Under the pieces are notes generated by a model that saw nothing but the letters and a program-made list of their open reading frames with translations, searched no databases and had not been told where the DNA came from. From assembly GCA_000196815.1 (NCBI GenBank), contig FP929003.1, positions 1,116,001 through 1,180,000 of the forward strand: a stretch of 64,000 nt of DNA, written 5' to 3'. The DNA is from Nitrospira defluvii. GTDB lineage: Bacteria; Nitrospirota; Nitrospiria; Nitrospirales; Nitrospiraceae. The translations under genes were made by a program, and so were the position numbers. This document shows, one piece after another, positions 1 through 8,950 of this stretch. Positions within the stretch are counted from its first letter, which is position 1, and every line of letters starts with the position of its first letter.

Positions 1-341
1 GCATCTGGAACATTACCTCCACTGGCACCCTGTCTTCAAGAGTTCTTTCGGAGGGACAAGGCGGGGACTTGAGGTCCACGGGTTCTGGAAGAGAGAGGCG
101 TGTCATCAGAGCGTCATTCAAATGGTCTGAAAGTAAAGGCAAGGGGCGATCGACGTGCCCGTTCCATAGTGCTTCATCATCGTGTCGGTGGGCAATCTAT
201 TCTGATTCGCTCTCCGTATACGGTGCAGTGTGGTGACAAGCAGGCTCCTCCCTCTGTAAGGTTGGTGACATTCTTTCAGCTACGAACGGTGTCTTGTGCG
301 CGCAGGCGAGTCCACGATTGACACATGAGTGAGGAGGCAGG
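1..341. other. left edge, no convincing gene
   Basis: No start-to-stop gene can be supported here. Two frames entering from the left edge stay open for a while on the plus strand (one to about base 131, one to about base 236), so the 3' end of an upstream gene cannot be excluded. Neither translation resembles a family I recognise. The last 15 bases carry the ribosome binding site of the next gene. Confidence 0.4.
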
Positions 342-1079
342 ATGATACCGCCCCAAGGTGCCATGACCACATCTGTAGAATCGCCCTCATCTTCAAAACG
401 CGCCGGGCTCGGCAAATTGATGCTGGGGATTTTTGTCGGGTTGAGTCTCGCCGCATTTTTTTACTTTGATCTGGGACAGTACCTCTCGCTGGATGGGCTC
501 AAGTCTAATCGGGCTCGTTTGCTTGCGTTCACAGAAGCCAATTATCCGGTGGCAGTGGCCATGTTTGTGCTCGCCTACTGTGTGGTGGTGGGGCTCTCGC
601 TGCCCGGTGGGGCGATCATGACGTTGGCCGGAGGGTTTCTCTTCGGCAGCCTGTTGGGCACGCTGTATGTCAATGTCGGTGCGACCGTGGGTGCGACGCT
701 GGCGTTTTTGGTGGCCCGCTATCTCCTCAGGGAGTGGGTGGAGCAGAAATTCGGCAGTCGGTTGGACGCGATTCAGGAGGGATTTGCCAGGGACGCGTTC
801 AGTTATCTGATGACGCTGCGCTTGATCCCGTTGTTCCCGTTTTTTCTAGTCAATATGGTCTCGGGGCTGACCAGAGTCAATGTGGGGACCTACATGGCGG
901 CGACATCCTTGGGCATCATTCCCGGCAGTTTTGTCTTTGCGTATGCCGGCCGCCAACTCGGCACGATCAGTTCACTCAAGGAAATCGCCTCGCCCAATGT
1001 GTTGCTCGCGTTTACGTTACTCGGCCTGTTGGCGCTGGTGCCCATTCTCTATAAAAAGTTTACCCGTGGGCCGGTCTAA
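342..1079 (+). CDS. TVP38/TMEM64 (SNARE-associated, DedA-like) membrane protein
   Basis: Integral inner-membrane protein of 245 residues with about six hydrophobic segments (roughly 25-45, 70-90, 92-127, 155-175, 182-205, 220-236). The family core is visible: PGGAIMTLAGG near 88-98, then a Gly/Ala-rich helix ending in ARY, then LRLIPLFPFFLVN near 159-171. DedA/TVP38 proteins are implicated in lipid scrambling or transport, but the substrate here is unknown. Start chosen at the ATG after GAGGAGG at 330-336; an ATG 21 bases later is possible. The MerA-like flavoprotein gene follows 49 bases downstream on the same strand. This pairing, sometimes as a fusion, is common in bacteria and suggests co-function. 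Confidence 0.9.
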   Translation: MIPPQGAMTTSVESPSSSKRAGLGKLMLGIFVGLSLAAFFYFDLGQYLSLDGLKSNRARLLAFTEANYPVAVAMFVLAYCVVVGLSLPGGAIMTLAGGFLFGSLLGTLYVNVGATVGATLAFLVARYLLREWVEQKFGSRLDAIQEGFARDAFSYLMTLRLIPLFPFFLVNMVSGLTRVNVGTYMAATSLGIIPGSFVFAYAGRQLGTISSLKEIASPNVLLAFTLLGLLALVPILYKKFTRGPV

Positions 1080-1128
1080 CCGCACGACCGCTGCCCTGCT
1101 TCTTCACCAGAGGGAGAATCCGACGTCA

Positions 1129-2682
1129 ATGAGCGCTCCTGTCCAAAGCTTGGTCTTGCCGGATGACGAACACAACCGGGCATTGGTTGCAAATGTGCAC
1201 CCGCCGGACTGGATGAATCCCGAGCCTGTCGGTCGCTACAACATGGTTGTAGTCGGCGCCGGCACTGCGGGGCTGATCACGGCGGTGGTGGCGGCGGGAC
1301 TGGGCGCAAAGGTCGCGTTGATCGAACGTCATCTGATGGGAGGCGATTGTCTGAACGTCGGATGCGTGCCCTCCAAGGCGCTGATTCGTGCGGCTCATGC
1401 GTGGGCGCAGTTGCGGGATGCCTCGGCCTTCGGGCTGCATATCCCGCCGGGGGTGACTCGTGACTTCGGTGCGGTGATGGCCAGGATGCGAAAATTGCGC
1501 GCCGGGATCAGCCATGTGGATTCCGCTCATCGCTACACGTCGCTGGGGGTCGATGTCTATATCGGGCAGGCTCGCTTCACCGGCCGGGATGCAGTGTCGG
1601 TGGAGGGGCCGTCTGGAAATCGGGCGCTGACCTTCGTCAACGCGGCAGTCTGTACCGGGGCCAGGGCCTCGGCGCCGGCCATCCCGGGGTTGGCAGAGGC
1701 GGGATATCTCACCAATGAAACGGTGTTTTCGCTGACGGAGTTGCCGGCGCGTCTCGCCGTGATCGGCGCGGGACCGATCGGGTGCGAACTGGCGCAGGCC
1801 TTCGCTCGTTTCGGGAGCGAGGTGTCACTCATCGAAGCCATGCACGGCATCATGCCGAATGAAGATCGGGACGCAGCGGAGGTGGTGCAGCAGTCCATGA
1901 CGCGGGACGGTGTCAGGCTGCTGTGTTGCGGGAAGAATCTGAAAGTGGAACGAACGGCCGCCGGGAAGCGGCTGCTGGTTGATTCACACGGCCGGCACTA
2001 CGATGTCACGGTGGACGACATTCTGGTCGGCGTGGGGCGTACGCCGAATGTCGATGGGCTGGGGCTGGAGTCGATCGGGGTTGAGTACGACAAAACCGGC
2101 GTGAAAGTGAACGATCGCCTCCAGACCACGAACCCCCGTATCTACGCCGCCGGCGACATTTGTTCCCGGTACAAATTCACCCATGCCGCGGATGCGATGG
2201 CGCAGATCGTCATTCAAAATGCATTGTTTCCGCATCCCTTCGGGCTTGGGTATGCCAGCATGGATTCGCTGATCATGCCCTGGTGCACGTTCACCGAGCC
2301 CGAGATCGCGCATGTCGGCCTCTACGAAGCGGATGCCAATAAAAAGGGCTTGGAGATCGAAACGTATACCTACAAACTCGGTGAGGTGGATCGAGCCATC
2401 CTGGACGGTGAGGAGGAAGGGTTTGCCCGCATCCATATTCAAAAGGGTACCGACACAATTCTCGGAGCCACGATTGTGGCGGCGCGGGCCGGTGACCTGA
2501 TCGGAGAATTTTCGGTGGCAATGAAAGCCGGTGTCGGCGCCAAAACGATCGCTGCGACGATCCATCCCTATCCCACCCGGGCGGAAGTCAACAAGAAGGT
2601 CGTCAACCTCTGGCGCAAGGCGCACTTTACCGCGCGGACCAAGATGCTGTTAACGAGGCTCTTTGCCTGGTTGAGGCGATAG
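1129..2682 (+). CDS. FAD-dependent pyridine nucleotide-disulfide oxidoreductase (MerA/Lpd-like)
   Basis: Cytosolic class I flavoprotein disulfide reductase of 517 residues. It shows an N-terminal FAD dinucleotide fold (GAGTAG, about 43-48), the redox-active pair CLNVGC (Cys74 and Cys79), a central NAD(P) fold (VIGAGPIGCELA), the second FAD motif (YAAGDI) and a C-terminal dimerisation domain with the HPYPT catalytic-base region. This resembles mercuric reductase and dihydrolipoamide dehydrogenase, but there is no N-terminal HMA domain and no C-terminal vicinal cysteine pair, so mercury reduction is unlikely. The reading frame is open much further upstream, through the previous gene. The ATG at 1129 is preferred because it follows a GAGGGAG ribosome binding site and gives a family-like length. 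Confidence 0.88.
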   Translation: MSAPVQSLVLPDDEHNRALVANVHPPDWMNPEPVGRYNMVVVGAGTAGLITAVVAAGLGAKVALIERHLMGGDCLNVGCVPSKALIRAAHAWAQLRDASAFGLHIPPGVTRDFGAVMARMRKLRAGISHVDSAHRYTSLGVDVYIGQARFTGRDAVSVEGPSGNRALTFVNAAVCTGARASAPAIPGLAEAGYLTNETVFSLTELPARLAVIGAGPIGCELAQAFARFGSEVSLIEAMHGIMPNEDRDAAEVVQQSMTRDGVRLLCCGKNLKVERTAAGKRLLVDSHGRHYDVTVDDILVGVGRTPNVDGLGLESIGVEYDKTGVKVNDRLQTTNPRIYAAGDICSRYKFTHAADAMAQIVIQNALFPHPFGLGYASMDSLIMPWCTFTEPEIAHVGLYEADANKKGLEIETYTYKLGEVDRAILDGEEEGFARIHIQKGTDTILGATIVAARAGDLIGEFSVAMKAGVGAKTIAATIHPYPTRAEVNKKVVNLWRKAHFTARTKMLLTRLFAWLRR

Positions 2683-2693
2683 GGGGACAGGTA

Positions 2694-3428
2694 ATGCGGC
2701 TCGGCTTTGTCCTGCTCATATGCTTGTCGGGCACGGCGATCGTCGCACATGCGCAGGGCTCTGCCAAGCTGGAAGTCGGACATTTTTCGGTCGCGCCTGA
2801 AGGCGCCGTATGGCCCGATGGGTGGGCACCGCTGACGTTCAAAAAGATCGACCGGCACACGATATACGAGCTGGTGAAGGACGGACCGGTTTCCGTGGTG
2901 AAGGCTGTGAGCGAGGCGTCCGCTTCAGGCATGACCAAAGCCGTGGCGATTGATCCGCGTGAGTATCCGATCGTGCGCTGGCGGTGGAAGGTGGAGAATC
3001 TTCTGCAGAAGGGCAATGTGCATCGCAAGGACGGTGATGACTATCCGGCACGTCTCTATATTACGTTTGCCTATGAACCCGCGAAGGTGAGTTTCGGACG
3101 GAAATTGAAGTACCAGGCCGGTCGGGCGCTGTTCGGTGATATTCCAATCGGCGCACTGAACTACATCTGGGACGGCAAGAGCCCGGTCGGGACGGTGGTG
3201 GACAATGCCTTTACCGACTTTGCGAAGATGATCGTGGTGGAGAGCGGGCCGCAGCGCATCGGTACGTGGGTCGAGGAAGAGCGCAATGTGTATGAAGATT
3301 ATCGAGCGGCCTTCGGCGAAGAGCCACCGGCGATCAGCGGCGTCGCGATTATGAGTGATACGGATAACACGAAGGAACGGGCTGTGGCTTATTACGGTGA
3401 CATCGTCTTCGTCAAGGCGTTGAAGTGA
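2694..3428 (+). CDS. secreted DUF3047 protein
   Basis: 244-residue protein with a signal peptide (about 1-20, ending AHA). The mature part matches the DUF3047 family in layout: an early FxxDxxPxGW-like stretch, a central PIVRWRWKVENLLQKGN segment, then DDYPARLYITF and later NYIWDGK, with VAIMSDTDNT near the C terminus. The family is periplasmic and its biochemical role is unknown. The start lies 12 bases after the flavoprotein stop behind a GGGGGACAGG ribosome binding site, so it is probably the last gene of a three-gene operon. The 3461-3493 hairpin ends it. Confidence 0.85.
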   Translation: MRLGFVLLICLSGTAIVAHAQGSAKLEVGHFSVAPEGAVWPDGWAPLTFKKIDRHTIYELVKDGPVSVVKAVSEASASGMTKAVAIDPREYPIVRWRWKVENLLQKGNVHRKDGDDYPARLYITFAYEPAKVSFGRKLKYQAGRALFGDIPIGALNYIWDGKSPVGTVVDNAFTDFAKMIVVESGPQRIGTWVEEERNVYEDYRAAFGEEPPAISGVAIMSDTDNTKERAVAYYGDIVFVKALK

Positions 3429-3460
3429 CGGGGAGGGGGAACGGCCGGAACCAAGAAGGC

Positions 3461-3493
3461 GGGGAGGCCGACCTGTGCAGGGTCGGCCTCTCC
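3461..3493. terminator. bidirectional hairpin between convergent genes
   Basis: 13-bp stem (3461-3473 with 3481-3493, one G-T wobble) and a 7-base loop, lying between the convergent DUF3047 gene and the minus-strand gene ending at 3535. There is no clear T tract on either strand, so strength is uncertain. Confidence 0.55.
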
Positions 3494-3534
3494 AGGACAC
3501 CGGCGAGCTGATGCGGGTTCGCAGAGTCAGGGGA

Positions 3535-3948
3535 TTACTGAATTGAATTTGCGAAGCCACCGTGGGTGATTTCAGCCCGAATGGTGTCGCCCACTTTTTT
3601 GTTGCCCCGAAGGTGCCTGGTTCCCTGTCCGACGTGCACCTTCATTTGGCTGCCATCGAAGTCTTCGACTGTGTACGTCTCACCGTGAATTTCTTTAACG
3701 GTGCCGCCCACGGTCTTCCAGGCGACTCCCGGTTTGGAGTCATGTTGCCCGGGTTTCGGCGCCGCGGGCTGCTCAGGGATTGATCCCAGCAGTGAGGCGG
3801 CCGCGGCTGCGGAGGTGGTGGTTGCATGGTTCGTATGTTTGCCGGCCTTCACCCTGTCCTTTGCCGATACCGGGGCCACGACAAAAGCGACGGTGACGAG
3901 GGCGGCCGTTGCGATGGTGAGCATTGAGTGCTGGCGTTTGGTGTTCAT
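3535..3948 (-). CDS. secreted small hypothetical protein
   Basis: 137 residues with a signal peptide (about 1-29, cleavage after VSA), an Ala/Ser/Thr/Pro/Lys-rich linker (30-75), and a C-terminal domain of about 60 residues containing VGGTVKEIHGETYTVEDFDG and VGDTIRAEI. The last part reads like a small beta-barrel of the type seen in secreted Nitrospira proteins that bind or sense ligands, but no family can be named. An AGGGAGA ribosome binding site precedes the ATG. It is transcribed alone, away from its neighbours. Confidence 0.75.
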   Translation of the reverse strand: MNTKRQHSMLTIATAALVTVAFVVAPVSAKDRVKAGKHTNHATTTSAAAAASLLGSIPEQPAAPKPGQHDSKPGVAWKTVGGTVKEIHGETYTVEDFDGSQMKVHVGQGTRHLRGNKKVGDTIRAEITHGGFANSIQ

Positions 3949-4324
3949 AACAATTCTCCCTGGGATGAGTCAGGCTGCAGTGTAGAGAGTCATTCAGCAA
4001 ACCGTATGCCTGGAAACCGGTTGCCTGCAGTGCAGAATTGCCTGGATTGATGCCGATTGTGTCGCGTTGTGCTGAGTCGGATGAGGTGGAGCCGGAGGGA
4101 AATGGCATCACTTGTTCAAATATGCTCACCCCCGTGAGTACCTGCCAATCTTGTTTCTGCTCGTGATGCCGGCTGGCTGCCGGCCGCTCTGTCCGCCATG
4201 CGTTGTTCTCTCTCGGGTCCATCTGCGCTCTCCATTTGAAACCGCCAATTCGATTGTCAACCAGCCGGGGTCCTTGTACGTTGGAACGGATGACAGTGCA
4301 GCGGGGGCAACCAAAGGAGGATGT
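3949..4324. other. intergenic stretch between divergent genes
   Basis: Holds the 5' regions of two divergently transcribed secreted-protein genes. Open frames here are short and lack start signals. I see no RNA gene, repeat or convincing promoter pair. Confidence 0.4.
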
Positions 4325-4642
4325 ATGAAGCAGGTGATCTGGAGTGCGGCATTAGTGGCGTTGTGTGTCCCGTCGTTCGTGTTTGCGCAGGCGGAGACGC
4401 CGAGGATCGATCAGCGGCAGGCCAATCAGGAGAAACGGATCGATCAGGGGATTGCCGGCGGTCAGTTGAACGAGCGTGAGGCCACTCGCTTGAACAACCA
4501 GCAGGAACACGTTAACAAGCTGGAGGACAAGGCGAAATCGGACGGTGTGGTGACGAAGAAAGAACGGGTCCGTATCAATCGTGCGCAGGATCGCACGTCG
4601 CGTCATATTGCTCGCCAGAAGCACGACCGCCAGCAGCGATAA
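4325..4642 (+). CDS. small secreted, charged repeat protein
   Basis: 105 residues: signal peptide (about 1-21, ending VFA-QA), then a highly charged helical region with two related segments. The first reads RQANQEKRIDQGIAGGQLNE and continues through a RLNNQQ stretch. The second has DGVVTKKERVRINRAQ and ends in KHDRQQR. Similar small proteins occur in Proteobacteria and Nitrospirota, and the function is unknown. The ATG at 4325 is preferred over one at 4321 because it is in frame and lies 4 bases after AGGAGG (4315-4320). A strong hairpin follows about 85 bases downstream. Confidence 0.75.
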   Translation: MKQVIWSAALVALCVPSFVFAQAETPRIDQRQANQEKRIDQGIAGGQLNEREATRLNNQQEHVNKLEDKAKSDGVVTKKERVRINRAQDRTSRHIARQKHDRQQR

Positions 4643-4727
4643 ACGATATCACCGATGCCGGACGTGCGGTCGAGCGACTGGTTCGAGCCAGCCAGGCATC
4701 CGCGCTCGCTCATTCTGTCGAGTAATC

Positions 4728-4762
4728 CCATGCCGTCCACACTTCTTGTGTGGACGGCATGG
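4728..4762. terminator. 15-bp perfect hairpin
   Basis: Perfect 15-bp stem (4728-4742 with 4748-4762) and a 5-base loop TTCTT, located between the small secreted gene and the next plus-strand gene. The downstream sequence is pyrimidine-rich (TTCCTCTC) but not a pure T tract. Most likely the terminator of the 4325-4642 gene. Confidence 0.65.
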
Positions 4763-4863
4763 TTCCTCTCCATCCAATCCTCTCGGTTTGTGCACAGCCT
4801 CCCTTCTCCTTTGTCTCCTCGGCGGGACTGAATCGATTCGCTCGATCCTGTTAGAATGCCGGC

Positions 4864-7539
4864 ATGGATCTGATCACGACACATCTGAATGCAGACTTCG
4901 ATGGACTGGCTTCGATGGTGGCTGCCCGGAAGCTCTATCCGGGAGCGGTCCTGGTGTTGCCCGGCGGTGCGCAGGAGTCGGTGCGAGGGTTTCTGGCCAC
5001 GCACCATCTGGACATCTCTCGCCTCAAGGACGTGGCCCTGGAACGGGTACGGCGGTTGATTCTGGTGGACGTCCAGGAGCCGGAGCGGTTGGGTCCATTG
5101 AAGGTCCTCAGTTCACGCGCAGATGTGGAGGTGCATATTTTCGATCACCATGGAGTCGACGATGGGCCGGAGCCGCAGATTCGATCTCAGTGGCCTTTTC
5201 TCGCTGAACGGCACATCGAGCCGGTCGGCGCCACGACTACGCTGTTGATCGAACGCCTGAAGGCGCAGCAGATCATCCTCACGGCTGCCGAGGCGACGGT
5301 GTTGGCGCTTGGTCTGTACGAGGAGACAGGGTCATTGGCCTATCCGTCGACGACTCCGCGCGATCTGGAGGCTGCGGCAGTTGTGCTGCGCGCCGGGGCG
5401 GATTTAAACGTCGTGGCGGAGGTCTTGCGGCATCCGCTGGATCCCGATCTGATCGCCTTGTTGAACGATCTATTGCAGTCCGGATCAATCTATTATCTGG
5501 AGGGCCGAAAAATTCTTGTGGCCTCCAGCACCTATGACCGTTACAAGGGGGATCTCGCGGAGGCCGTCCACCGGTTGGCGGAGCTACAGGGATTCGATGC
5601 CGTCATCGTTGCCATTGCGCTGGATGAGAAGGTCGAGGTGATTGGCCGGAGCCGGCGTCCCGAGATCGACGTGGCGTGGATTGCGCGCGAATTCGGCGGC
5701 GGCGGACATGCCGTGGCGGCAGCGGCCAGCGTGAAGGGCCGCACGCTCATCGAAGTGCAGGAACGACTGACCCGTCTCCTGACAGAACGCTATCGCCCGA
5801 CCTTGTTGGCTCGGGATGTCATGACACAGCCGGTCAAAACGATCGTCGCGGATGCAACCGTAGCGGAGGCCGAACGATCCATGACTACATACGGGGTCAA
5901 CGTTCTTCCGGTCGTCGATCAGAAGGACCGCTATGTCGGGACGATTTCACGGGAGGTCGTTCAGAAGGCATTGTTTCATCGACTCGGAGCGCAACGAGTC
6001 GAGGATCTGGCCAGACACGATCAGTACAGCGCAGAGCCGGAGACCCCCTTTCACGACATCGAAATGCGGATGATCGAATTGAATCAGCGGTTTGTGCCGG
6101 TGCTGTCCGGCGGCAAAACGGTGGGCGTGATTACCCGAACCGATCTGCTCCGCAGCCTCCATGAAGACGTGATTGCGTCTGTGCGAGGGAAAGCCAAATC
6201 GTTGATGGACCTGGAGTCCTCCGGAGCAGTGCGCCGACGCGATGTCGGGGGACTCCTGCGGGATCGCTTGCCGCGCGAAGTGCATGACCTGCTACAGACG
6301 GCAGGCGAATTGAGCGAGCGCCTTGGCTACTCAGCCTATGTGGTCGGTGGATTTGTGCGTGACCTGCTGCTCGGCATCGACAACCTCGATGTCGATTTTG
6401 TGGTGGAAGGCGACGGGATCGCGTTTGCCCGCGCCCTGGCGAAGGAGCGGGCAGGCCGGGTCAAGGTCCACGAGCGGTTCGGGACGGCTGTCGTACTCCT
6501 GCCGGACGGATTCAAGGTGGATGTGGCAACGGCCCGCACGGAGTATTACGAATATCCGACGGCGTTGCCGACGGTCGAGCAGAGCTCCATTAAGAAGGAC
6601 CTCTACCGTCGGGACTTCACCATCAACACGTTGGCGGTACGCCTCAATCCCCGCGCGTTCGGCCAACTGATCGATTTTTACGGCGGCCAACGCGATCTCA
6701 AAGAACGCCTCATCCGGGTACTACATAGCTTGAGTTTTGTGGAGGATCCGACGAGAGTCTTTCGCGCAATTCGTTTCGAACTGCGTTTCGATTTTCACTT
6801 GAGCAAGGAGACGCTGGCGCTGATTAAGGGCGCGGTGAAGATGGAGCTGTTCCATCGACTGTCCGGCCAGCGGCTGTTGGATGAACTGCGGTACTTATTT
6901 TCTGAGCGCACGCCACGCCATGCGGTTCGCCGATTGGCGGACCTGGATCTTCTGCGGTTCATTCATCCGACATTGACGTGGTCGAATCGACTGGATCGTC
7001 GGCTGAGCGAAGTGGAAGCGGCGTTGGAGTGGTACAAACTGTCCTGTCTGGATCGGCACATCAGCGGATGGCTGGTGTATGCCATGGCGCTTACCGAGGC
7101 GATGCCGGACCAAGCCGTACACGAGATGCTCGAACGATTTCCCTTCACGGAAGCGGAACGGGGGGCTATCACTGCGGCTCGTTTCCTTACGCAGCCGGTG
7201 TGCCGGGCTCTGAGTCGGCGCGCGCCGCTCAGGCCTTCGGACACGGTGGCTCTGTTGGCCGGTCTGGCAGATGAAACGCTCGTGTTTCTACTGGCGAAGA
7301 ACGCCTCGGCATCGGCCAAGCGACACCTGTCTCTGTATCTGACGACGTATCGCGACGTGAAACCCGCCTTGACCGGGAAATCCCTCCAGGCGCTTGGATT
7401 CAGACCGGGCCCACTCTATCGCACGATTCTCGAGCGTCTGACTACGGCAAGGTTGGATGGCGACGTGAAGACTGAAGCGGAGGAGCGGGAGCTCGTGAAA
7501 ACCTTTTCTGATCAAGGCCGTGGGAGAGCGAGAGACTAG
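4864..7539 (+). CDS. DHH-CBS-tRNA nucleotidyltransferase fusion (A-adding/CCA-type enzyme)
   Basis: 891-residue multidomain protein. Residues 1-300 form a DHH phosphoesterase (THLNADFDG near 6-14, DHH at 94-96, DHHA1 GGGGHA near 278). Residues about 315-432 are a CBS pair. Residues about 455-880 form a class II tRNA nucleotidyltransferase/poly(A) polymerase with VVGGFVRDLLLG and the metal-binding NLDVDF motif, followed by RRDFTINTLA and the RNA-binding helical domain. In Aquifex and relatives, proteins of this architecture add the terminal A of tRNA CCA ends while a shorter enzyme adds CC. That division of labour is a family-based inference. The DHH part may degrade short RNA or a nucleotide signal, and the CBS pair may sense adenylates. 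Both ends look intact. Confidence 0.88.
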   Translation: MDLITTHLNADFDGLASMVAARKLYPGAVLVLPGGAQESVRGFLATHHLDISRLKDVALERVRRLILVDVQEPERLGPLKVLSSRADVEVHIFDHHGVDDGPEPQIRSQWPFLAERHIEPVGATTTLLIERLKAQQIILTAAEATVLALGLYEETGSLAYPSTTPRDLEAAAVVLRAGADLNVVAEVLRHPLDPDLIALLNDLLQSGSIYYLEGRKILVASSTYDRYKGDLAEAVHRLAELQGFDAVIVAIALDEKVEVIGRSRRPEIDVAWIAREFGGGGHAVAAAASVKGRTLIEVQERLTRLLTERYRPTLLARDVMTQPVKTIVADATVAEAERSMTTYGVNVLPVVDQKDRYVGTISREVVQKALFHRLGAQRVEDLARHDQYSAEPETPFHDIEMRMIELNQRFVPVLSGGKTVGVITRTDLLRSLHEDVIASVRGKAKSLMDLESSGAVRRRDVGGLLRDRLPREVHDLLQTAGELSERLGYSAYVVGGFVRDLLLGIDNLDVDFVVEGDGIAFARALAKERAGRVKVHERFGTAVVLLPDGFKVDVATARTEYYEYPTALPTVEQSSIKKDLYRRDFTINTLAVRLNPRAFGQLIDFYGGQRDLKERLIRVLHSLSFVEDPTRVFRAIRFELRFDFHLSKETLALIKGAVKMELFHRLSGQRLLDELRYLFSERTPRHAVRRLADLDLLRFIHPTLTWSNRLDRRLSEVEAALEWYKLSCLDRHISGWLVYAMALTEAMPDQAVHEMLERFPFTEAERGAITAARFLTQPVCRALSRRAPLRPSDTVALLAGLADETLVFLLAKNASASAKRHLSLYLTTYRDVKPALTGKSLQALGFRPGPLYRTILERLTTARLDGDVKTEAEERELVKTFSDQGRGRARD

Positions 7540-7599
7540 CTTCCCGCATTCGGGGAGGGAGCAAGCCACATCGGTAGCGCCGCAGAGCGCGGACAACCT

Positions 7600-7625
7600 C
7601 GGGAGGTCGCGCTGAACGCCTCCCG
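7600..7625. terminator. possible hairpin terminator
   Basis: CGGGAGG (7600-7606) pairs with CCTCCCG (7619-7625), with two further pairs across a bulge. It lies between convergent genes. No T tract. Confidence 0.3.
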
Positions 7626-7650
7626 TGCCCGATGACACGACGCGGGGAGG

Positions 7651-7851
7651 TTAAGCCAACGGCTCAACCGGCTCGAGTTCGTCGTGCATGTCGACGGTCC
7701 GAGCATCTTTTCCCATTGCGGCGAGGAGGCCGTCATAAACGATGCGAGCCGCGTCCGACCATTTAGGATTGAATGGGCGACCAGCGAAAGCGGCTTCGGC
7801 CGCCTTTTTCTCATCGTGGGTAATTTGTCGAGGAGTCAGTGTGGTGTCCAT
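7651..7851 (-). CDS. small conserved hypothetical protein
   Basis: 66-residue cytosolic protein with no membrane segment. Its core AAFAGRPFNPKWSDAARIVY followed by DGLLAAMGKD looks structured (two helices), with an acidic C-terminal tail. I do not recognise a named family. No strong ribosome binding site precedes the ATG and the upstream region is AT-rich (TATTATTATT). The protein-like composition and convergent placement support it being real. Confidence 0.55.
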   Translation of the reverse strand: MDTTLTPRQITHDEKKAAEAAFAGRPFNPKWSDAARIVYDGLLAAMGKDARTVDMHDELEPVEPLA

Positions 7852-7984
7852 ACGAATAATAATAGATCGCTTCAGGGCATTGTCAAGGACTCAACGGAAT
7901 GGCAGAGTCACTGTTGTGTATCAGACATTGCTTTCTAGCGCTGCGGCATGCTTAGCCTGAAGCGGCAGGACTAAGGGAATCTCC

Positions 7985-8950
7985 TCAATCACGGTACGGC
8001 GGCAAGCGCCGGTCAAGTTCGGCGTGAACCGACCGAAGCAGTGTCGATGCCGTCTCGTGCGTCACCACCACGAACGAGAGTCTGTCTCCCGGCGATAGTT
8101 GAGCCGCGAGAGCGCGATCGGCCGCGATCATCGTCGCGAGTTTGGCATATCCCCCCGTCGTTTGGCAGTCGGCCATGAGCAGAATCGGCTGTCGATCCGC
8201 CGGCACTTGAATGCTCCCGGCACTCACGGCATCGGACACGATGTCGGCCGAGGTGCGGTGCGGCAACCCCAATCCTTGTAACCGATAGCCCATCCGGTCT
8301 GATTCAGAGGCGAGTCGGTACGGTTGGCTCGCGAGTATCTCCAGCGCATCGTCCGTGAAACGATCGGCCTGTGGCCCCGGTATCACCCGTATCGTGGCGG
8401 TGGATTGATACCGGGGGCGTTGTGCTTCAGGAAGTGTTCGTCCTACGTATAGTTTGCCCGCAACTCGTGCCGGTCCGACATTGAGCCGATCCCATTTCCT
8501 CAGCGCGCGGCCTGCGACGCCTCCTATTCCACTGCGCACATGGGTCGATCGGCTGCCGAGCATCAACGGCCCGTCGATGCCGCCGGCCACGGTGAGGTAG
8601 GCACGAGTGCCGTGTCGGCGCATGCCGAACTCAAGGCGACTCCCGGCCGGCATGCGGACAACGGTCCACATGGGCAGTGCGACGCCGTTGCTGGTGGGAT
8701 TAAGGTCCGCCCCGGTGATGGCGATGGAGAGTGCGTCTTCGAACAACAGTTCCGGTCCGTGGAGGGTGATCTCCAGGCCGGCGGTCCGGTCGGGATTGCC
8801 GAGCAGGCGATTCCCGACCGTGAGCGCCCAGGGATCCATCGCGCCGCTTACGGACACGCCGAACCGTTGGTATCCAACACGACCGAGATCCTGAATGGTC
8901 GTGAAGAGGCCGGGACGGACGACGTGGATGGTCGGCTGCTTAAGAGGCAT
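7985..8950 (-). CDS. pxpC: 5-oxoprolinase subunit C (biotin-dependent carboxyltransferase-like)
   Basis: Subunit of the PxpABC complex, which hydrolyses 5-oxo-L-proline (pyroglutamate) to glutamate at the expense of ATP. Visible family motifs: VRPGLFTTIQDLGRVGY at the N terminus, GVSVSGAMD, LEITLHGPELLFE, AYLTVAGGIDGPLMLGSRST, and RMGYRLQGLGL in the C-terminal half. The frame is open to 9004, but the MPLKQPTIHV start at 8950 gives the usual family N terminus and overlaps pxpA by 11 bases, which suggests translational coupling. Last gene of the mfs-pxpB-pxpA-pxpC operon. Confidence 0.92.
   Translation of the reverse strand: MPLKQPTIHVVRPGLFTTIQDLGRVGYQRFGVSVSGAMDPWALTVGNRLLGNPDRTAGLEITLHGPELLFEDALSIAITGADLNPTSNGVALPMWTVVRMPAGSRLEFGMRRHGTRAYLTVAGGIDGPLMLGSRSTHVRSGIGGVAGRALRKWDRLNVGPARVAGKLYVGRTLPEAQRPRYQSTATIRVIPGPQADRFTDDALEILASQPYRLASESDRMGYRLQGLGLPHRTSADIVSDAVSAGSIQVPADRQPILLMADCQTTGGYAKLATMIAADRALAAQLSPGDRLSFVVVTHETASTLLRSVHAELDRRLPPYRD

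Noticed and set aside
1129-2682. merA (mercuric reductase)
   Set aside because: No HMA domain, no C-terminal vicinal cysteine pair, and no mer regulator or transporters nearby.
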